Shown here: piece by piece, positions 44,382 to 53,208 of the stretch | Numbering within the stretch: position 1 is the first letter of the stretch | Layout of the letters: the number at the start of each line of letters is the position of its first letter | Assembly (NCBI RefSeq): GCF_024213555.1 | Contig: NZ_JANAVO010000001.1 | Location: 744,001 to 808,000 of the forward strand | Direction: 5' to 3' | DNA: 64,000 nt | Source of the DNA: Allokutzneria sp. A3M-2-11 16 | Lineage (GTDB): Bacteria; Actinomycetota; Actinomycetes; Mycobacteriales; Pseudonocardiaceae | Notes under the pieces: generated by a model | What the model was told of the DNA's origin: nothing | The model's database searches: none | Seen by the model: only the letters and a program-made list of their open reading frames with translations | Translations under genes and position numbers: made by a program

Positions 44382-44741
44382 ATGCACTTCGGAAAGTTAT
44401 TCTCGTTCGCTGCCTGTGTCGCCGTCGTGGCCGCTACGACACTGACAACCCCCGCCCAGGCCACCGTGCACGGGTGCAGCGGCACGGTGTGCATCTACGT
44501 CAACGGCCACAGCGATTACGTGAGCTATGCCCACGCCCAGAACTACCAGCACCCCTACTTCGGGCACTTCCACCTCTACGGGGTCGGCTTCAGCATGAAA
44601 TCCCCGACGCAGCACTGGAGGTACAAGTCGAAGTGGCAGATCGACGTGAAGAAGTATTTCCCCGACCGTTCCGTTTTCTGCGCCGAGGCGTGGGAGAACG
44701 GCAGACTGCTCGGCAGGCCCTGCGCTGAGATCCGGATCTGA
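44382..44741 (+). CDS. Small secreted protein of unknown function
   Basis: 119 residues from ATG 44382 with GGAAAGGG upstream and a good promoter. The signal peptide (MHFGKLFSFAACVAVVAATTLTTPAQA) leaves a Tyr/His-rich domain: CSGTVCIYVNGHSDYVSYAHAQNYQHPYFGHFHLYG, then FCAEAWENGRLLGRPCAEIRI. Four Cys can form two disulfides. Loosely like other small secreted domains with a VCIY core, but I cannot name it. Confidence 0.75.
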   Translation: MHFGKLFSFAACVAVVAATTLTTPAQATVHGCSGTVCIYVNGHSDYVSYAHAQNYQHPYFGHFHLYGVGFSMKSPTQHWRYKSKWQIDVKKYFPDRSVFCAEAWENGRLLGRPCAEIRI

Positions 44742-44763
44742 GATCCAACGCTGACCGAACCCG

Positions 44764-44925
44764 TCAGATGATGCCGCGCAGCCGGTTCGCGTCGGGCGCG
44801 TCGACGAGCTCGAACAACGTCAGCGCCCGGCGGTAGAACTCGCGCGCGGCATCGGCGTCCGTGCGCTCGGCGATGCGCCCGAGAATCTCCAGGGCCTGGC
44901 GCTTGAACTGCGGTAAATCGATACA
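44764..44925 (-). pseudogene. C-terminal fragment of a TPR-containing protein
   Basis: A 53-codon stretch closed upstream by an in-frame TAG: QFKRQALEILGRIAERTDADAAREFYRRALTLFELVDAPDANRLRGII. This is the typical last TPR of AfsR-like or XRE-TPR regulators (ALxLFE.LD.PDA.R.R). No start codon or N-terminal part is present, so it is a deletion remnant beside the aldolase gene. Confidence 0.6.
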
Positions 44926-44966
44926 CTACCAGCTCGGAGCGTCGGTCGTGACGAACCTGCGCCGGA

Positions 44967-45812
44967 TCACCGGAGGCGCGCGATCCTTTGCTGCGCGGCG
45001 AAATCGAGAACCGGTGCGGGCATGCGCAGCGCGCCGTTGCCGTAGCCGAGGTGGCGCAGCGCGGCCTTGATGCCCTCGATCGTGCCGCCCAACGCATCGA
45101 GCACATCGTCAACCTTTTGCTGCGCAAGGCGTTCGGCCTCGGCATCGCCAGAAACCACGGCGTTGGCGAGCGCCTTGAACGGCCGTGGGAACGCGGCGGT
45201 CAAGCCGGACACCACGCCCTCTCCTCCGCTGCGGATCACCCCGGCGAGCGTGGTGTCGGCGCCCGACCACAGAGGCGTCCCCGGCGGCAGCGCGGCGAGG
45301 TACTCGTCGAAGCGATCGGCCGCCGAACCGCTCAGTTTCGCCCCGGCGAGCCCGGTATCCGATGCGATCCTGGCGAACTCCGCGGGTTCCACGACCACGC
45401 CGCTGCGCTCGCTGAAGAGATAGCCGTAGGTCTCCGCCGACCCCTCGACGGCGGTGATCGCGGCGAAATGCCTTGTCACAGCGGCGATATCGACCGGGAG
45501 GTAGTACGGCGTGAGAGCGGCCAGCCGCCGCGCGCCCGCCGCGACCGCGCCCCTGGCGAGCTTCACCGCGTCGCGGGTGCTCGCCGCGCCGACGTGCACG
45601 ACAACCCTTGCCGGGCCGAAGGCGGCGAGCGCCAGCTCGGCGAGTTCCTGGCGCTCACGGAGATCGAGCGCGGGGAATTCCCCGGTGGTGCCACCGACGA
45701 ACACGCCGTCGACGTGCTCGGCGAGGTCCGCGAGGTGCCTCTTCGTCGTGTCCCGGTCGAGTTCACCCGCGTCGTCGAAGAACGTGGGGGTGGCCGTCAG
45801 GATTTCGGGCAT
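44967..45812 (-). CDS. DapA-family aldolase/lyase (DHDPS or N-acetylneuraminate lyase superfamily)
   Basis: 281 residues from ATG 45812. A TIM barrel with the pyruvate-site motif GVFVGGTTGEFPALDLRERQEL, TPYYLPVDIAAV (the conserved Tyr pair) and the Schiff-base Lys in GLAGAKLSG (~residue 160). It ends LRHLGYGNGALRMPAPVL, as in sugar-acid aldolases. Not the housekeeping DapA, judging by divergence and by the GntR gene just upstream. It probably cleaves or dehydrates a sugar acid. Confidence 0.87.
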   Translation of the reverse strand: MPEILTATPTFFDDAGELDRDTTKRHLADLAEHVDGVFVGGTTGEFPALDLRERQELAELALAAFGPARVVVHVGAASTRDAVKLARGAVAAGARRLAALTPYYLPVDIAAVTRHFAAITAVEGSAETYGYLFSERSGVVVEPAEFARIASDTGLAGAKLSGSAADRFDEYLAALPPGTPLWSGADTTLAGVIRSGGEGVVSGLTAAFPRPFKALANAVVSGDAEAERLAQQKVDDVLDALGGTIEGIKAALRHLGYGNGALRMPAPVLDFAAQQRIARLR

Positions 45813-45840
45813 GGCGGAGCCTCGCTCGTCGTCGGCAGGG

Positions 45841-46506
45841 TCAGGGAGCGCCCCTGCGCTCCGCCAGCACGGTGCGGATGCGCGCGCAGGAGCCGTCGAG
45901 GTGCGTGGTCAGCGTGCTGAGCGCGGCCGCGACATCCCCGGATCGGACGACCGCGGCCAACTCGGCGTGGTCCTCGGCGATCGGACGCAGGTCCCGGTCG
46001 GTGTTGGTGATGTCGAGGACCGCGGCGAACAACGGCCGGTGCAGCTCCCAGGTCGCGGTCAGCCAGCGATTGCCGCCGATGACGTAGAACCCGCTGTGGA
46101 AGTCCAGATCCGCTGCGGCGAACTCGGCGGCGCTGGCGCTCTCGGCGGCGCTGCGCATCCTGGCCACCGCTTCGTCCAACGGAGTCCAGTCGGCGTCGTC
46201 GCCGCGCGCGATGGTCTCCCGGATCGCCAGGCTCTCCAGGGCCCCGCGCAACGAGTACAGCTCGACGAGGTCGGTGTCGCTCAGGCCGCGCACGTACACG
46301 CCGCGCCTGCGCGTCTCGACCAGGCCCTCGATCTCCAGCTGGCGCAACGCATCGCGCACCGGACCGCGGCTGACCTCGAAGCGCTCCGCGATCCAGCCCT
46401 CGACCAGGTGGGTCCCCGCGGCCAGCTCACCCCGCACGATCAACGCGCGCAGCTGGTCCAGCAGCAGCTCCCCGAGCGACGACTGGCGCAACGGATTGAC
46501 GATCAT
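45841..46506 (-). CDS. GntR-family regulator (FadR/FCD subfamily)
   Basis: 221 residues from ATG 46506 with GAGAAGGAG upstream. The HTH is ELLLDQLRALIVRGELAAGTHLVEGWIAERFEVSRGPVRDALRQLEIEGLVETRRRGVYVRG, followed by an FCD domain with metal-site residues (DLDFHSGFYVIGGNRWL, DHAELAAVVRSGD). It starts 28 bp upstream of the aldolase gene, which it likely controls together with the ruined divergent transporter. A large inverted repeat lies 45 bp upstream. Confidence 0.9.
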   Translation of the reverse strand: MIVNPLRQSSLGELLLDQLRALIVRGELAAGTHLVEGWIAERFEVSRGPVRDALRQLEIEGLVETRRRGVYVRGLSDTDLVELYSLRGALESLAIRETIARGDDADWTPLDEAVARMRSAAESASAAEFAAADLDFHSGFYVIGGNRWLTATWELHRPLFAAVLDITNTDRDLRPIAEDHAELAAVVRSGDVAAALSTLTTHLDGSCARIRTVLAERRGAP

Positions 46507-46551
46507 CCACGGCTCCTTCTCGATCAGCGGTCCCCACAGTAAGCGGTCGTC

Positions 46552-46586
46552 GGTCAACGGTCAACGTCGACGGTTAACCGTTGACC
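46552..46586. promoter_or_regulatory. Inverted-repeat operator between GntR gene and MFS remnant
   Basis: GGTCAACGGT (46552-46561) and ACCGTTGACC (46577-46586) flank AACGTCGACGGTT, itself nearly symmetric. The ~35-bp dyad holds repeated GGTCAAC half-sites, a plausible multi-dimer GntR site. Its right end touches the MFS remnant. Confidence 0.6.
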
Positions 46587-47363
46587 GAGCGGCTTCGGCC
46601 GGTCGTAGTTCTCGGCCGCGGGCTGTTCTTCGGCAACCGCGGCGACACCAAGGGCCGCAAGTCCACGTTGATCGTCACGCTGACCGTGATGGGCGTCAGC
46701 ACCATCCTCATCGGACTCCTGCCGAGCTACGCCAGCATCGGGGTCTGGGCGCTGATCCTGTTGGTGGTGCTGCGATTGCTCCAGGGCTTCGCGGTCGGCG
46801 GCGAATGGGGCGGCTCCATGATCATCGTCCTGGAGTCGGCGCCGCCGAACCGCAGGGGCTTCTTCACCGCGTGGCCCAACACCGGCGGGTTCTCCGCGCA
46901 GATCCTCATCACGCTGGTCTTCGCCTAGGCGCTGCCCTACTTCCTGCTCACCGTGTTCGCGTTGTCCTACGGCAGTTCCACGCTCGGGATGCAGAAAAGC
47001 ACGCTGAACAACGTGATCCTGATCGTGGCGGTGCTGTCGTTCGCCTCGCACGGGCTGTTCGCCCTGCTGTCCGCCCGCATCGGCAGGCGCCCGGTCTACT
47101 TCTTCGGCGCCGCAGTGGTTTTCGTGATGGCGTTCCCGTTCTTCGCGGAACTGTTCCCCACCGAGCGCAGGTACACGGGAGCCGCGGCGGGGCGGGAGAT
47201 CGCGTCCATCCTGTCCGGCGGGCTCACCCCGTTCATCGCCACCGCACTGGCCGGGCCGGGCGGCACGCGGTGGTGGCTCGTCGCGGGTTACGTGATGCTC
47301 GGTGCGCTGATCACCATGATCGCGGTCGCGAAGGCACCCGAGACCCTGCACCGCGACCTGTGA
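46581..47363 (+). pseudogene. Degenerate MFS transporter (metabolite/H+ symporter type)
   Basis: The frame starts in mid-protein at LFFGNRGDTKGRKSTLIVTLTVMG (the loop 2-3 motif), without the first two helices. QGFAVGGEWGGSMIIVLESAP follows. A TAG at 46926-46928 interrupts it; the frame then continues as ALPYFLLTVFALSYGSSTLGMQKST, after loss of the central part. A second deletion joins GAAVVFVMAFPFFAELFP to YTGAAAGREIASILSGGLTPFIATAL. The end (KAPETLHRDL) is normal. It was probably the transporter for the aldolase substrate, facing the GntR gene. Confidence 0.85.
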
Positions 47364-47372
47364 GCCCGGACG

Positions 47373-49256
47373 TCATCGCAGCGCGCGCCACCAGTCCGCC
47401 CGGGTCGGCTCGCGCAGGGCGTTCGTTCCACAGTGGACTTCGCCGATCAGCATGTGCAGGTACGCCCAGTCCTCGACCCAGGACAGGCGCACCGGATACC
47501 CGGCCAGCGCATCCTCGGTGGCCCGCTCGAACAGGTCGACACCGTTGACGACGGGCCCGTGCGGCTTGGGTGCCGCGAAGACGCCTGCTTTGATGGACAA
47601 GCCGTTCACGATGCTGGCGGTCGAGGCGACGAGGAACTTCGCCGGAGCCCGGCCCGTGCGCGCCAGCTTCCGCAAGCCTTCCAGGTCCTGCACGGTGAGC
47701 TTGCCCGACTCCACCATGCGCTTGGTCTCCGGGGCGTCGGCCGCCGCTTCGGGGTCGTATTCCTTGAACAGCACCGGAACTCGGACGAGCTCGGTGGCCT
47801 TGAGGCCGGTTTCCCTTGTCAGGACGTCGATCTGGGCATCGATGTGCCGCGCGGCCGTCTCGTTCACCGTGAGGAAGGCCGGGTTCGCCAGTGACTCGTC
47901 GATGGTCGGCTTCACGGGTTCGACCGTGTTGTCGAACAACCGCGCCGCACCGTGCCCGGCCCGCTGGGCGTCCTTGAGCCGGTTCACCGCGAGCCGCGGA
48001 TCGGCGACCATCATCGTCCAGCCGCGCGCGGTGGTGGCGGGGATGACGTGAGTTGTCTCGTCGACGTGCCCGACGAGCAGCCACGACGTGTCCACGACCA
48101 CCGGCTGCGCGTGCTGCGAGCTGAGCATCTTGGTGAAGCTGGGGTCCGGGTGCCGCGACGCGGCGGACCCGAAGAACGGCCTGCCCAACGGGTTGCGGGC
48201 GTCCGGCGGGATGCTGTCGAAGTTCCCGGTGGAGTTCAGGGTGTCCGCGACCGTGTCCGCCCGATCGGCGGTGAACTGCTGCACCACCCCGATCCCGGGT
48301 CCGCGCAGGTGGGTGAACAACAGGCGCCCGACCGGCCGGAGAGTGTGCGACGGATGGCCCGGGTACACGCGATAGTTGCTGCTGCGCAACAGGATTCGCA
48401 TCACCTGCGGGCCGTTCGGACCCGGCGCGCTCACCGTCGCGGGCTCGACGAAGTCCTGGAACCACCGGTCGCGGTGACTCCAGATCGAGAGCTCGGAGGC
48501 AGGCAGGCCGGACCGCTCCACCGCTGTGCGCAGATCGCGCACGAACTCGGTGTACCCCGGCATGGCATCGGGCGTGTCCGAGGTCAGAACCCGTTGTGCG
48601 GGCTTGAGATCGGTCTGCAAGATGATCGGCGCGACCTTCAGCTGCACCGAGTCCCTGGAGTTGCCGACCACCAGCGTGACGGTCACGACGCCGTCCCACA
48701 CCGCGCGGTCGCGGACCACGTCCAGACCTTCCAGCGCCAGCTGCGCCCCGGCGCGCAACTCCTGCTCGGTGAGCTTTCCGGTCAGTGGGGCCCAGGCGCC
48801 GCCACGGTTGATCCACAAGCGCGCGTACTTCTCCTGTTGCGGCGCAAGCGAAACCGTGCCCGTGGTGCCCGCTGACAACTCCGGCTTGGGAATCGTCCAC
48901 AGTGGAGCTAGGTCGGCGATGTCGTTGGGGCCGTTCAGCTCCTCGTCCTGAGCGTCGTGGCAGGCGGCGATGCGCGTGTCGACCGCGATGTCCGGGTTCT
49001 TCAGATCGGCCTCGGACACCGTGCAGCGCTTGCCGTCGTCGTCGAGGTTGGGCAGGAAGATCGCGCCCCGGCCCTCGCGCCAGAGCTGCTTCCCGGCCTC
49101 GTCGGCGTCAGCGTCGACCTTCCCGTCCCGGTTGGTGTCCGCGACCAGACGCACCTTGGCATCCCGTGGATCGGCGAGCGCCGACGGGGAAACGGCTGCC
49201 ACCGCGCTGACGCCGAGCACCAGCGCCCACGCGGCGTTGACCCACTTGACCGACAT
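47373..49256 (-). CDS. Secreted protein-arginine deiminase (PAD-like)
   Basis: About 627 residues from ATG 49256 (ATG 49274 possible). Signal peptide MSVKWVNAAWALVLGVSAVAAVSPSALA. Residues ~25-100 include a calcium-loop-like DTNRDGKVDADADEAG. The C-terminal propeller has the PAD catalytic set: Asp in DRWFQDFVEPA, His/Asp in LLVGHVDETTHV, and the nucleophile Cys in GEVHCGTN (~residue 609). PADs turn arginine in proteins into citrulline, needing calcium. Its target is unknown. Confidence 0.88.
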   Translation of the reverse strand: MSVKWVNAAWALVLGVSAVAAVSPSALADPRDAKVRLVADTNRDGKVDADADEAGKQLWREGRGAIFLPNLDDDGKRCTVSEADLKNPDIAVDTRIAACHDAQDEELNGPNDIADLAPLWTIPKPELSAGTTGTVSLAPQQEKYARLWINRGGAWAPLTGKLTEQELRAGAQLALEGLDVVRDRAVWDGVVTVTLVVGNSRDSVQLKVAPIILQTDLKPAQRVLTSDTPDAMPGYTEFVRDLRTAVERSGLPASELSIWSHRDRWFQDFVEPATVSAPGPNGPQVMRILLRSSNYRVYPGHPSHTLRPVGRLLFTHLRGPGIGVVQQFTADRADTVADTLNSTGNFDSIPPDARNPLGRPFFGSAASRHPDPSFTKMLSSQHAQPVVVDTSWLLVGHVDETTHVIPATTARGWTMMVADPRLAVNRLKDAQRAGHGAARLFDNTVEPVKPTIDESLANPAFLTVNETAARHIDAQIDVLTRETGLKATELVRVPVLFKEYDPEAAADAPETKRMVESGKLTVQDLEGLRKLARTGRAPAKFLVASTASIVNGLSIKAGVFAAPKPHGPVVNGVDLFERATEDALAGYPVRLSWVEDWAYLHMLIGEVHCGTNALREPTRADWWRALR

Positions 49257-49354
49257 GCGCTCGACGCTAGCCATTTCCGTTCCGGCGCCAGTGAGGTCAT
49301 CAACTATTCTTTGTTCGAATAACCTCCCTTCCGCAGAGCGAAAGTTGATGCTTC

Positions 49355-50284
49355 GTGCGCCTGTCGGTCCTGGACACCTCGCCGATCGTGGCGGGGTCCA
49401 CCGCCCAGCAGGCATTGCGCAACACGGTCGACCTGGCCGGGCTGGCCGATCAGCTGGGGTTCCACCGGTACTGGGTCCCCGAGCACCACGGCATGCGCGG
49501 GGTGGCCAGCTCCGCACCCGCTGTCCTCGTCGCCGAACTCGCGAACGCCACCAGGAACCTCCGCGTCGGCTCCGGCGGCGTGCTCCTGCCCAACCACGCG
49601 CCGATCGTGGTCGCCGAGCAGTTCGGCACGCTCGAAGCCCTCCACCCGGGGCGGATAGACCTCGGAATCGGCCGCGCGCCGGGTGGTCCTCCCTCAGCCG
49701 TCGAGGTCGTGCGCGGCGGCCGCACCGAGAAGACGTACGACGAACAGCTCGACGAGCTGCTGAGCTACTTCACCCCGGATTCCCCGGCGATCCCCGCGAT
49801 CGGGAACGCGCCGCCGATCTGGTTGCTCGGCTCCTCTCCGGCCAGTGCCCAGCTCGCCGGCGCGCGCGGCCTTCGGTACGCCTTCGCGCATCACCTCAAC
49901 CCCGCCGCTACCGCGGAGGCAGCGCGCACCTACCGCGGCCCGGAAATGCTCGTCAGCGTCTCCGTCATCGTCGCCGACACCGATGAGCGCGCCGAATGGC
50001 TCGCTGGCTCCACGCGATTGAAGGTGCTCAGCAGGATTCGTGGCACGCGCATTCGTTTGCCCAGCCCGGAAGACGCGGCCGCGTACCCCTACACCGAGGA
50101 CGACCGGGCCGAGATTGCCGCACGCTCCGGAAGCGTTCTCGTCGGGTCCCCAGAAACTGTGACCAGGAAGCTGCGCGCCGTGCTCGACGACACCGGCGTG
50201 GACGAGCTGATGGTCACCAGTCCGATCTACCACCACCACGATCGACTGCGCTCCTACGACCTCCTGGCGTCCACAGTGGACTGA
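49355..50284 (+). CDS. LLM-class flavin-dependent oxidoreductase
   Basis: 309 residues from GTG 49355. Luciferase-like TIM barrel with the bacterial MsnO8-type start (LSVLDTSPIVAGSTAQQALRNTVDLAGLADQLGFHRYWVPEHHGM), VGSGGVLLPNHAPIVVAEQFGTLEALHPGRIDLGIGRAPGG, WLLGSSPASAQLAGARGLRYAFAHH, and VGSPETVTRKLRAVLDDTGVDELM. It uses reduced FMN or F420; the substrate is unknown. The final codons include a TCCACAGTGGA palindrome. Confidence 0.9.
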   Translation: MRLSVLDTSPIVAGSTAQQALRNTVDLAGLADQLGFHRYWVPEHHGMRGVASSAPAVLVAELANATRNLRVGSGGVLLPNHAPIVVAEQFGTLEALHPGRIDLGIGRAPGGPPSAVEVVRGGRTEKTYDEQLDELLSYFTPDSPAIPAIGNAPPIWLLGSSPASAQLAGARGLRYAFAHHLNPAATAEAARTYRGPEMLVSVSVIVADTDERAEWLAGSTRLKVLSRIRGTRIRLPSPEDAAAYPYTEDDRAEIAARSGSVLVGSPETVTRKLRAVLDDTGVDELMVTSPIYHHHDRLRSYDLLASTVD

Positions 50285-50321
50285 TTCGAATGCTCTACCT
50301 CGCGTCCGGCGGTCCCTTGCG

Positions 50322-50777
50322 GTGGAGCCCGCGGGCCGAGTATTGAGGCACGCTTTGCGGCTCCGCCACGGGCTGGTCGGGTTCCTGACCTCACTGCCCG
50401 CGCACGGTGATCTCGTCCGCGTCCGGCTGGGTTCGTTGCGGGGATACGTTGTCTGCCATCCCGAGTTGGTCGCCGAGGTCCTGCGCGACGACCGCACCTA
50501 CGACAAGGGCGGCCCGCTGTTCGACAAGGCGCGGGAGGTCGTCGGCAACGGTCTGGTGACCTGCGGCCACCAGGAACACCGGCGGCAGCGGCGATTGGTG
50601 CAGCCCGCGTTCCACCGCCCCCGCGTGGACGACTACCGGCGTTCGATGACCGAGCAGGTCGAGGGCGTGCTTTCGGAGTGGCGCACCGGGCAGGTCATCG
50701 ACGTTCCCGAGCAGACCCACCGCCTCACCAGTGGCAATCCCGGAATCGCCTCGATCGACTGGTGGTGGCGGGTCTAG
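50322..50777 (+). pseudogene. N-terminal remnant of a cytochrome P450
   Basis: 151 codons: LTSLPAHGDLVRVRLGSLRGYVVCHPELVAEVLRDDRTYDKGGPLFDKAREVVGNGLVTCGHQEHRRQRRLVQPAFHRPRVDDYRRSMTEQVEGVL. This is the B-C helix region of class II-like actinomycete P450s. After EQTHRLT the homology stops, the frame ends in unrelated sequence (GNPGIASIDWWWRV), and repeat family 1 copy C begins 17 bp later. The oxygen-binding helix and haem Cys are lost. Confidence 0.8.
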
Positions 50778-50793
50778 CTCCTGTCCTGCAAAT

Positions 50794-50960
50794 CCTCCAA
50801 GCACTCCGCACACCAAGTAAACTCCGTCCCATGCCCCCCACCCGCCCGCACACCCCAACCCCCGCGGGCGTCGTCTAGAGAACCCCGTTTCGTACTCATA
50901 ACGGGAAAAAGAGCGCTCCAAAAACCCGTTTAGAGTACGAAACGGGATTTTGGGCTGCGC
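50794..50960. repeat. Family 1 intergenic repeat, copy C (right arm truncated)
   Basis: It matches copies A and B from CCTCCAAGCACTCC through the core and to TTTTGGGCTGCGC, then diverges. Core arms 50884-50905 and 50925-50946. The second arm has a TA/AT swap relative to A and B, giving two mismatches. It follows the P450 break and leads into the family 2 half element. Confidence 0.9.
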
Positions 50961-51018
50961 GGGTGATGTTTCGGGGGAAAGAGGGGGCGGAGGTGTCGCT
51001 GCGTTGGGGCCACTGGCG

Positions 51019-51077
51019 GGACGGGGGTTGGGTGTTGTTAGCGACTTCTGGGGGCGGGGTTGGGTGTGCTTGAAGAC
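51019..51077. repeat. Family 2 element, partial copy 3
   Basis: It has the right-hand half only: G-rich GGGGGTTGGG blocks ending GTGCTTGAAGAC, the family 2 terminus with one change. With copy C it forms a ~280-bp composite between the P450 remnant and the stop of the phosphotransferase gene. Minus-strand RNA leaving that gene would be C-rich and G-poor throughout. Confidence 0.7.
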
Positions 51078-51163
51078 CGCCGAACTCGCTTCTCTCCGAG
51101 AGCGGTGGGACGTCTCACCGGGGTACGGCGCCATCGGCGTTGACCAGGATTCCGCGGGGGCGC

Positions 51164-51922
51164 TCAGCCGATCGGATTCGCCTTGAGGTAGACGATATCC
51201 CGTTCGTAGATCAAGGTGTCGCCGCGATCGAGCACCTTCTGCTGGGCCGCGTCACCGTTGCGCGCCTGGGTGACGATGAAATCGACGAGCTCCTGGAGCC
51301 TGCGGATCGTCGCCGCCACCACGTCGCCGGGCGTGATGCCGACTCCGTAGGACTCCACGAACAGTTCAAGGCGCCGACGTTGCTCCGCGATGCCCGGGTA
51401 CGGCACATCCGGATTGGCGGGATCGGTCAACGGCACGAATCGGTAGGCCGTGTAAGCCAAATCCCACACCCTCGGCCCCGGGGACGCGGTGTCGAAGTCG
51501 ATGACGCCCGACACCCGATCCCCGTCGAACATCAGGTTGTACGGCGCAAAGTCGTTGTGGCACAACACTTCCACCGGATCGTGCGCTGGCCATTGCCAAC
51601 TGGCTCCGGTCGGCGGCACGAAGTCCGCGGTGGCGTCGTGGTACTCCCGCGACAACTCCGCGACCGCGACGAGCGTCCGATCGGTCAGCACGTGCTCCGG
51701 CAGCGGATAGGTGGCCACCGAACCCGGCAGCAGGCTGATGATCTCCCTGCCCTGTTCGTCGATCCCGAGCGCTTCCGGCGCGCGGTCGAACCCCCAGCGC
51801 CGAAGGTGACCGAGCAACGCGTGCACGGCCGGGGTCCACGGCCCCGAGGCACGCCGAACCGTGTCCCCCACCCTCACGACACTGGTCATGTTCCCGCCGG
51901 ACAGGACTTCCTCCGCGACCAT
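51164..51922 (-). CDS. Phosphotransferase of the APH/choline-kinase superfamily
   Basis: 252 residues from ATG 51922. The catalytic loop is LCHNDFAPYNLMFD (HxDxxxxN) and the metal-binding loop GVIDFDTASPGPRVWDLAYTAYRF. The N-lobe is short (SVVRVGDTVRRASGPWTPAVHALLGHLRRWGFDRAPEALG). Such genes phosphorylate aminoglycosides, macrolides or small hydroxyl metabolites; the substrate is not predictable. Last gene of a same-strand series that includes the Scr1-type module. Confidence 0.87.
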   Translation of the reverse strand: MVAEEVLSGGNMTSVVRVGDTVRRASGPWTPAVHALLGHLRRWGFDRAPEALGIDEQGREIISLLPGSVATYPLPEHVLTDRTLVAVAELSREYHDATADFVPPTGASWQWPAHDPVEVLCHNDFAPYNLMFDGDRVSGVIDFDTASPGPRVWDLAYTAYRFVPLTDPANPDVPYPGIAEQRRRLELFVESYGVGITPGDVVAATIRRLQELVDFIVTQARNGDAAQQKVLDRGDTLIYERDIVYLKANPIG

Positions 51923-51997
51923 GGTGGGAGATCCTGCCGGACCCGTTCAGATGATTTCGCAGGGCTGCCACAACACGCTGATGCCCCCTCGTCTCAA

Positions 51998-52264
51998 CTA
52001 CCACGTGATGATGCGGGAGGACGACCAGCCGAGCACGGTGGTGACAACGTCGACCACGGTGCCCTCGGCAGTGGCGGTGATCGCCCCGGCCACGCGACGA
52101 AAGGCGATCGCGTCGTCGTGGGCTTTGACGCGGATCGAGTCCTCCACGACCGGGGTGACGCGGGTGTAGACGAGCATGTCGGGCTCGTGGGGGTCGCCGA
52201 TCGGTACGCCGAGCCATCCGGCCAAGACCAGGCGCCGCAACGCGGAGATGTTCGGGTCCATCAC
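51998..52264 (-). CDS. Small hypothetical protein
   Basis: 88 residues from ATG 52264. MMDPNISALRRLVLAGWLGVPIGDPHEPDMLVYTRVTP...SIRVKAHDDAIAFRRVAGAITATAEGTVVDVVTTVLG. Soluble, beta-rich by eye, without known motifs. It lies between the Scr1-type regulator and the phosphotransferase on the same strand and may belong to either unit. Confidence 0.6.
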   Translation of the reverse strand: MMDPNISALRRLVLAGWLGVPIGDPHEPDMLVYTRVTPVVEDSIRVKAHDDAIAFRRVAGAITATAEGTVVDVVTTVLGWSSSRIITW

Positions 52265-52353
52265 AGCTCCCGGTGAGGAAACGGTAGATCGACATGGTGT
52301 CGACGAACGCGGGGAAACCCACCGTAGAACCTGCTCCGAACACGTCGCCAGAT

Positions 52354-53208
52354 TCAGTCACGGTCCGGCATGAACTCCAAGCCGATGCGGGACAACAACT
52401 CTGCGGCCTGCTTCCCGACTGCCGCGTGGGACCAGAAGAAGTCGAACACATTTCGTTGGTACGCAATGTCTTTCGGGTCACGTAACACGACCTCGCCGGA
52501 GAAGAGCTCGACCGCGACCAAACGATCGTCGTAGACGACGAAGAAGTTCATCGGCACCGCGGGCACCATCGTGTTCTGCGGGATCACCGCCAACTCGACG
52601 TTGCCGCGCTCCGCCACCCGGGCCATGTGCGCGCATTGGCCCGCCATCACGTCGGGCGGGGCGCAGGGCCAGCGAACCGCGTGCTCGGTCAGCAGAAAGG
52701 AGAACCGCCGCGAGGCGTCGTCGAGGGTGGCCTGCGTCGCCAGCCGAGCTGCCACGGCTCGCTCAGTGTCCCAGGAGACATCCCCGGGAATGGTCGGGGT
52801 GAGCACACATCGCGCGTAGTCGGGGGTCTGGAGCAGCCCTGAGGGGATGACCGGCAGGAACTGCCGGACTTCCGCGGACGAGCGGACCAGCGCGGTGATC
52901 TCCTCTTGCGCCCGCCACAGCCCCATCTCGGCGTAAGCGCGCATCGACCGGTACCCCAACGATGTCACCCGCGCCAGATCAAGCAGTTCAGCCGTCACCT
53001 CCGCCGGCGCGTCCAAGGCTTTCAAGATCAGCTCGACATCAGTCACCGTTGGCACGGCACGCCCGGTCTCGATCCGGGAAACCTTGGTCTGGGACATGGC
53101 GGCGCGGGCGGCGAGGCGCTCACCGGACAGACCCGCCGCCTGCCGCAACCGCCGCAAGCCCGCCGCCAGGTCGCGGCGATCCTGGGGCAGACGGTCAGGG
53201 TCTAGCAC
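52354..53208 (-). CDS. XRE-type regulator with DUF5753 (Scr1 family)
   Basis: 284 residues from ATG 53208. The N-terminal HTH is DLAAGLRRLRQAAGLSGERLAARAAMSQTKVSRIETGRAVPTVTDVELILKAL. A DUF5753 domain follows: FLPVIPSGLLQTPDYARCVL, RFSFLLTEHAVRWPCAPPDVMAGQCAHM, VELAVIPQNTMVPAVPMNFFVVYDDRLVAVELFSGEVVLRDPKDI. This is the WhiJ/Scr1 type, normally encoded beside a small partner. It overlaps the DUF6879 gene by 14 bp. Confidence 0.92.
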   Translation of the reverse strand: MLDPDRLPQDRRDLAAGLRRLRQAAGLSGERLAARAAMSQTKVSRIETGRAVPTVTDVELILKALDAPAEVTAELLDLARVTSLGYRSMRAYAEMGLWRAQEEITALVRSSAEVRQFLPVIPSGLLQTPDYARCVLTPTIPGDVSWDTERAVAARLATQATLDDASRRFSFLLTEHAVRWPCAPPDVMAGQCAHMARVAERGNVELAVIPQNTMVPAVPMNFFVVYDDRLVAVELFSGEVVLRDPKDIAYQRNVFDFFWSHAAVGKQAAELLSRIGLEFMPDRD

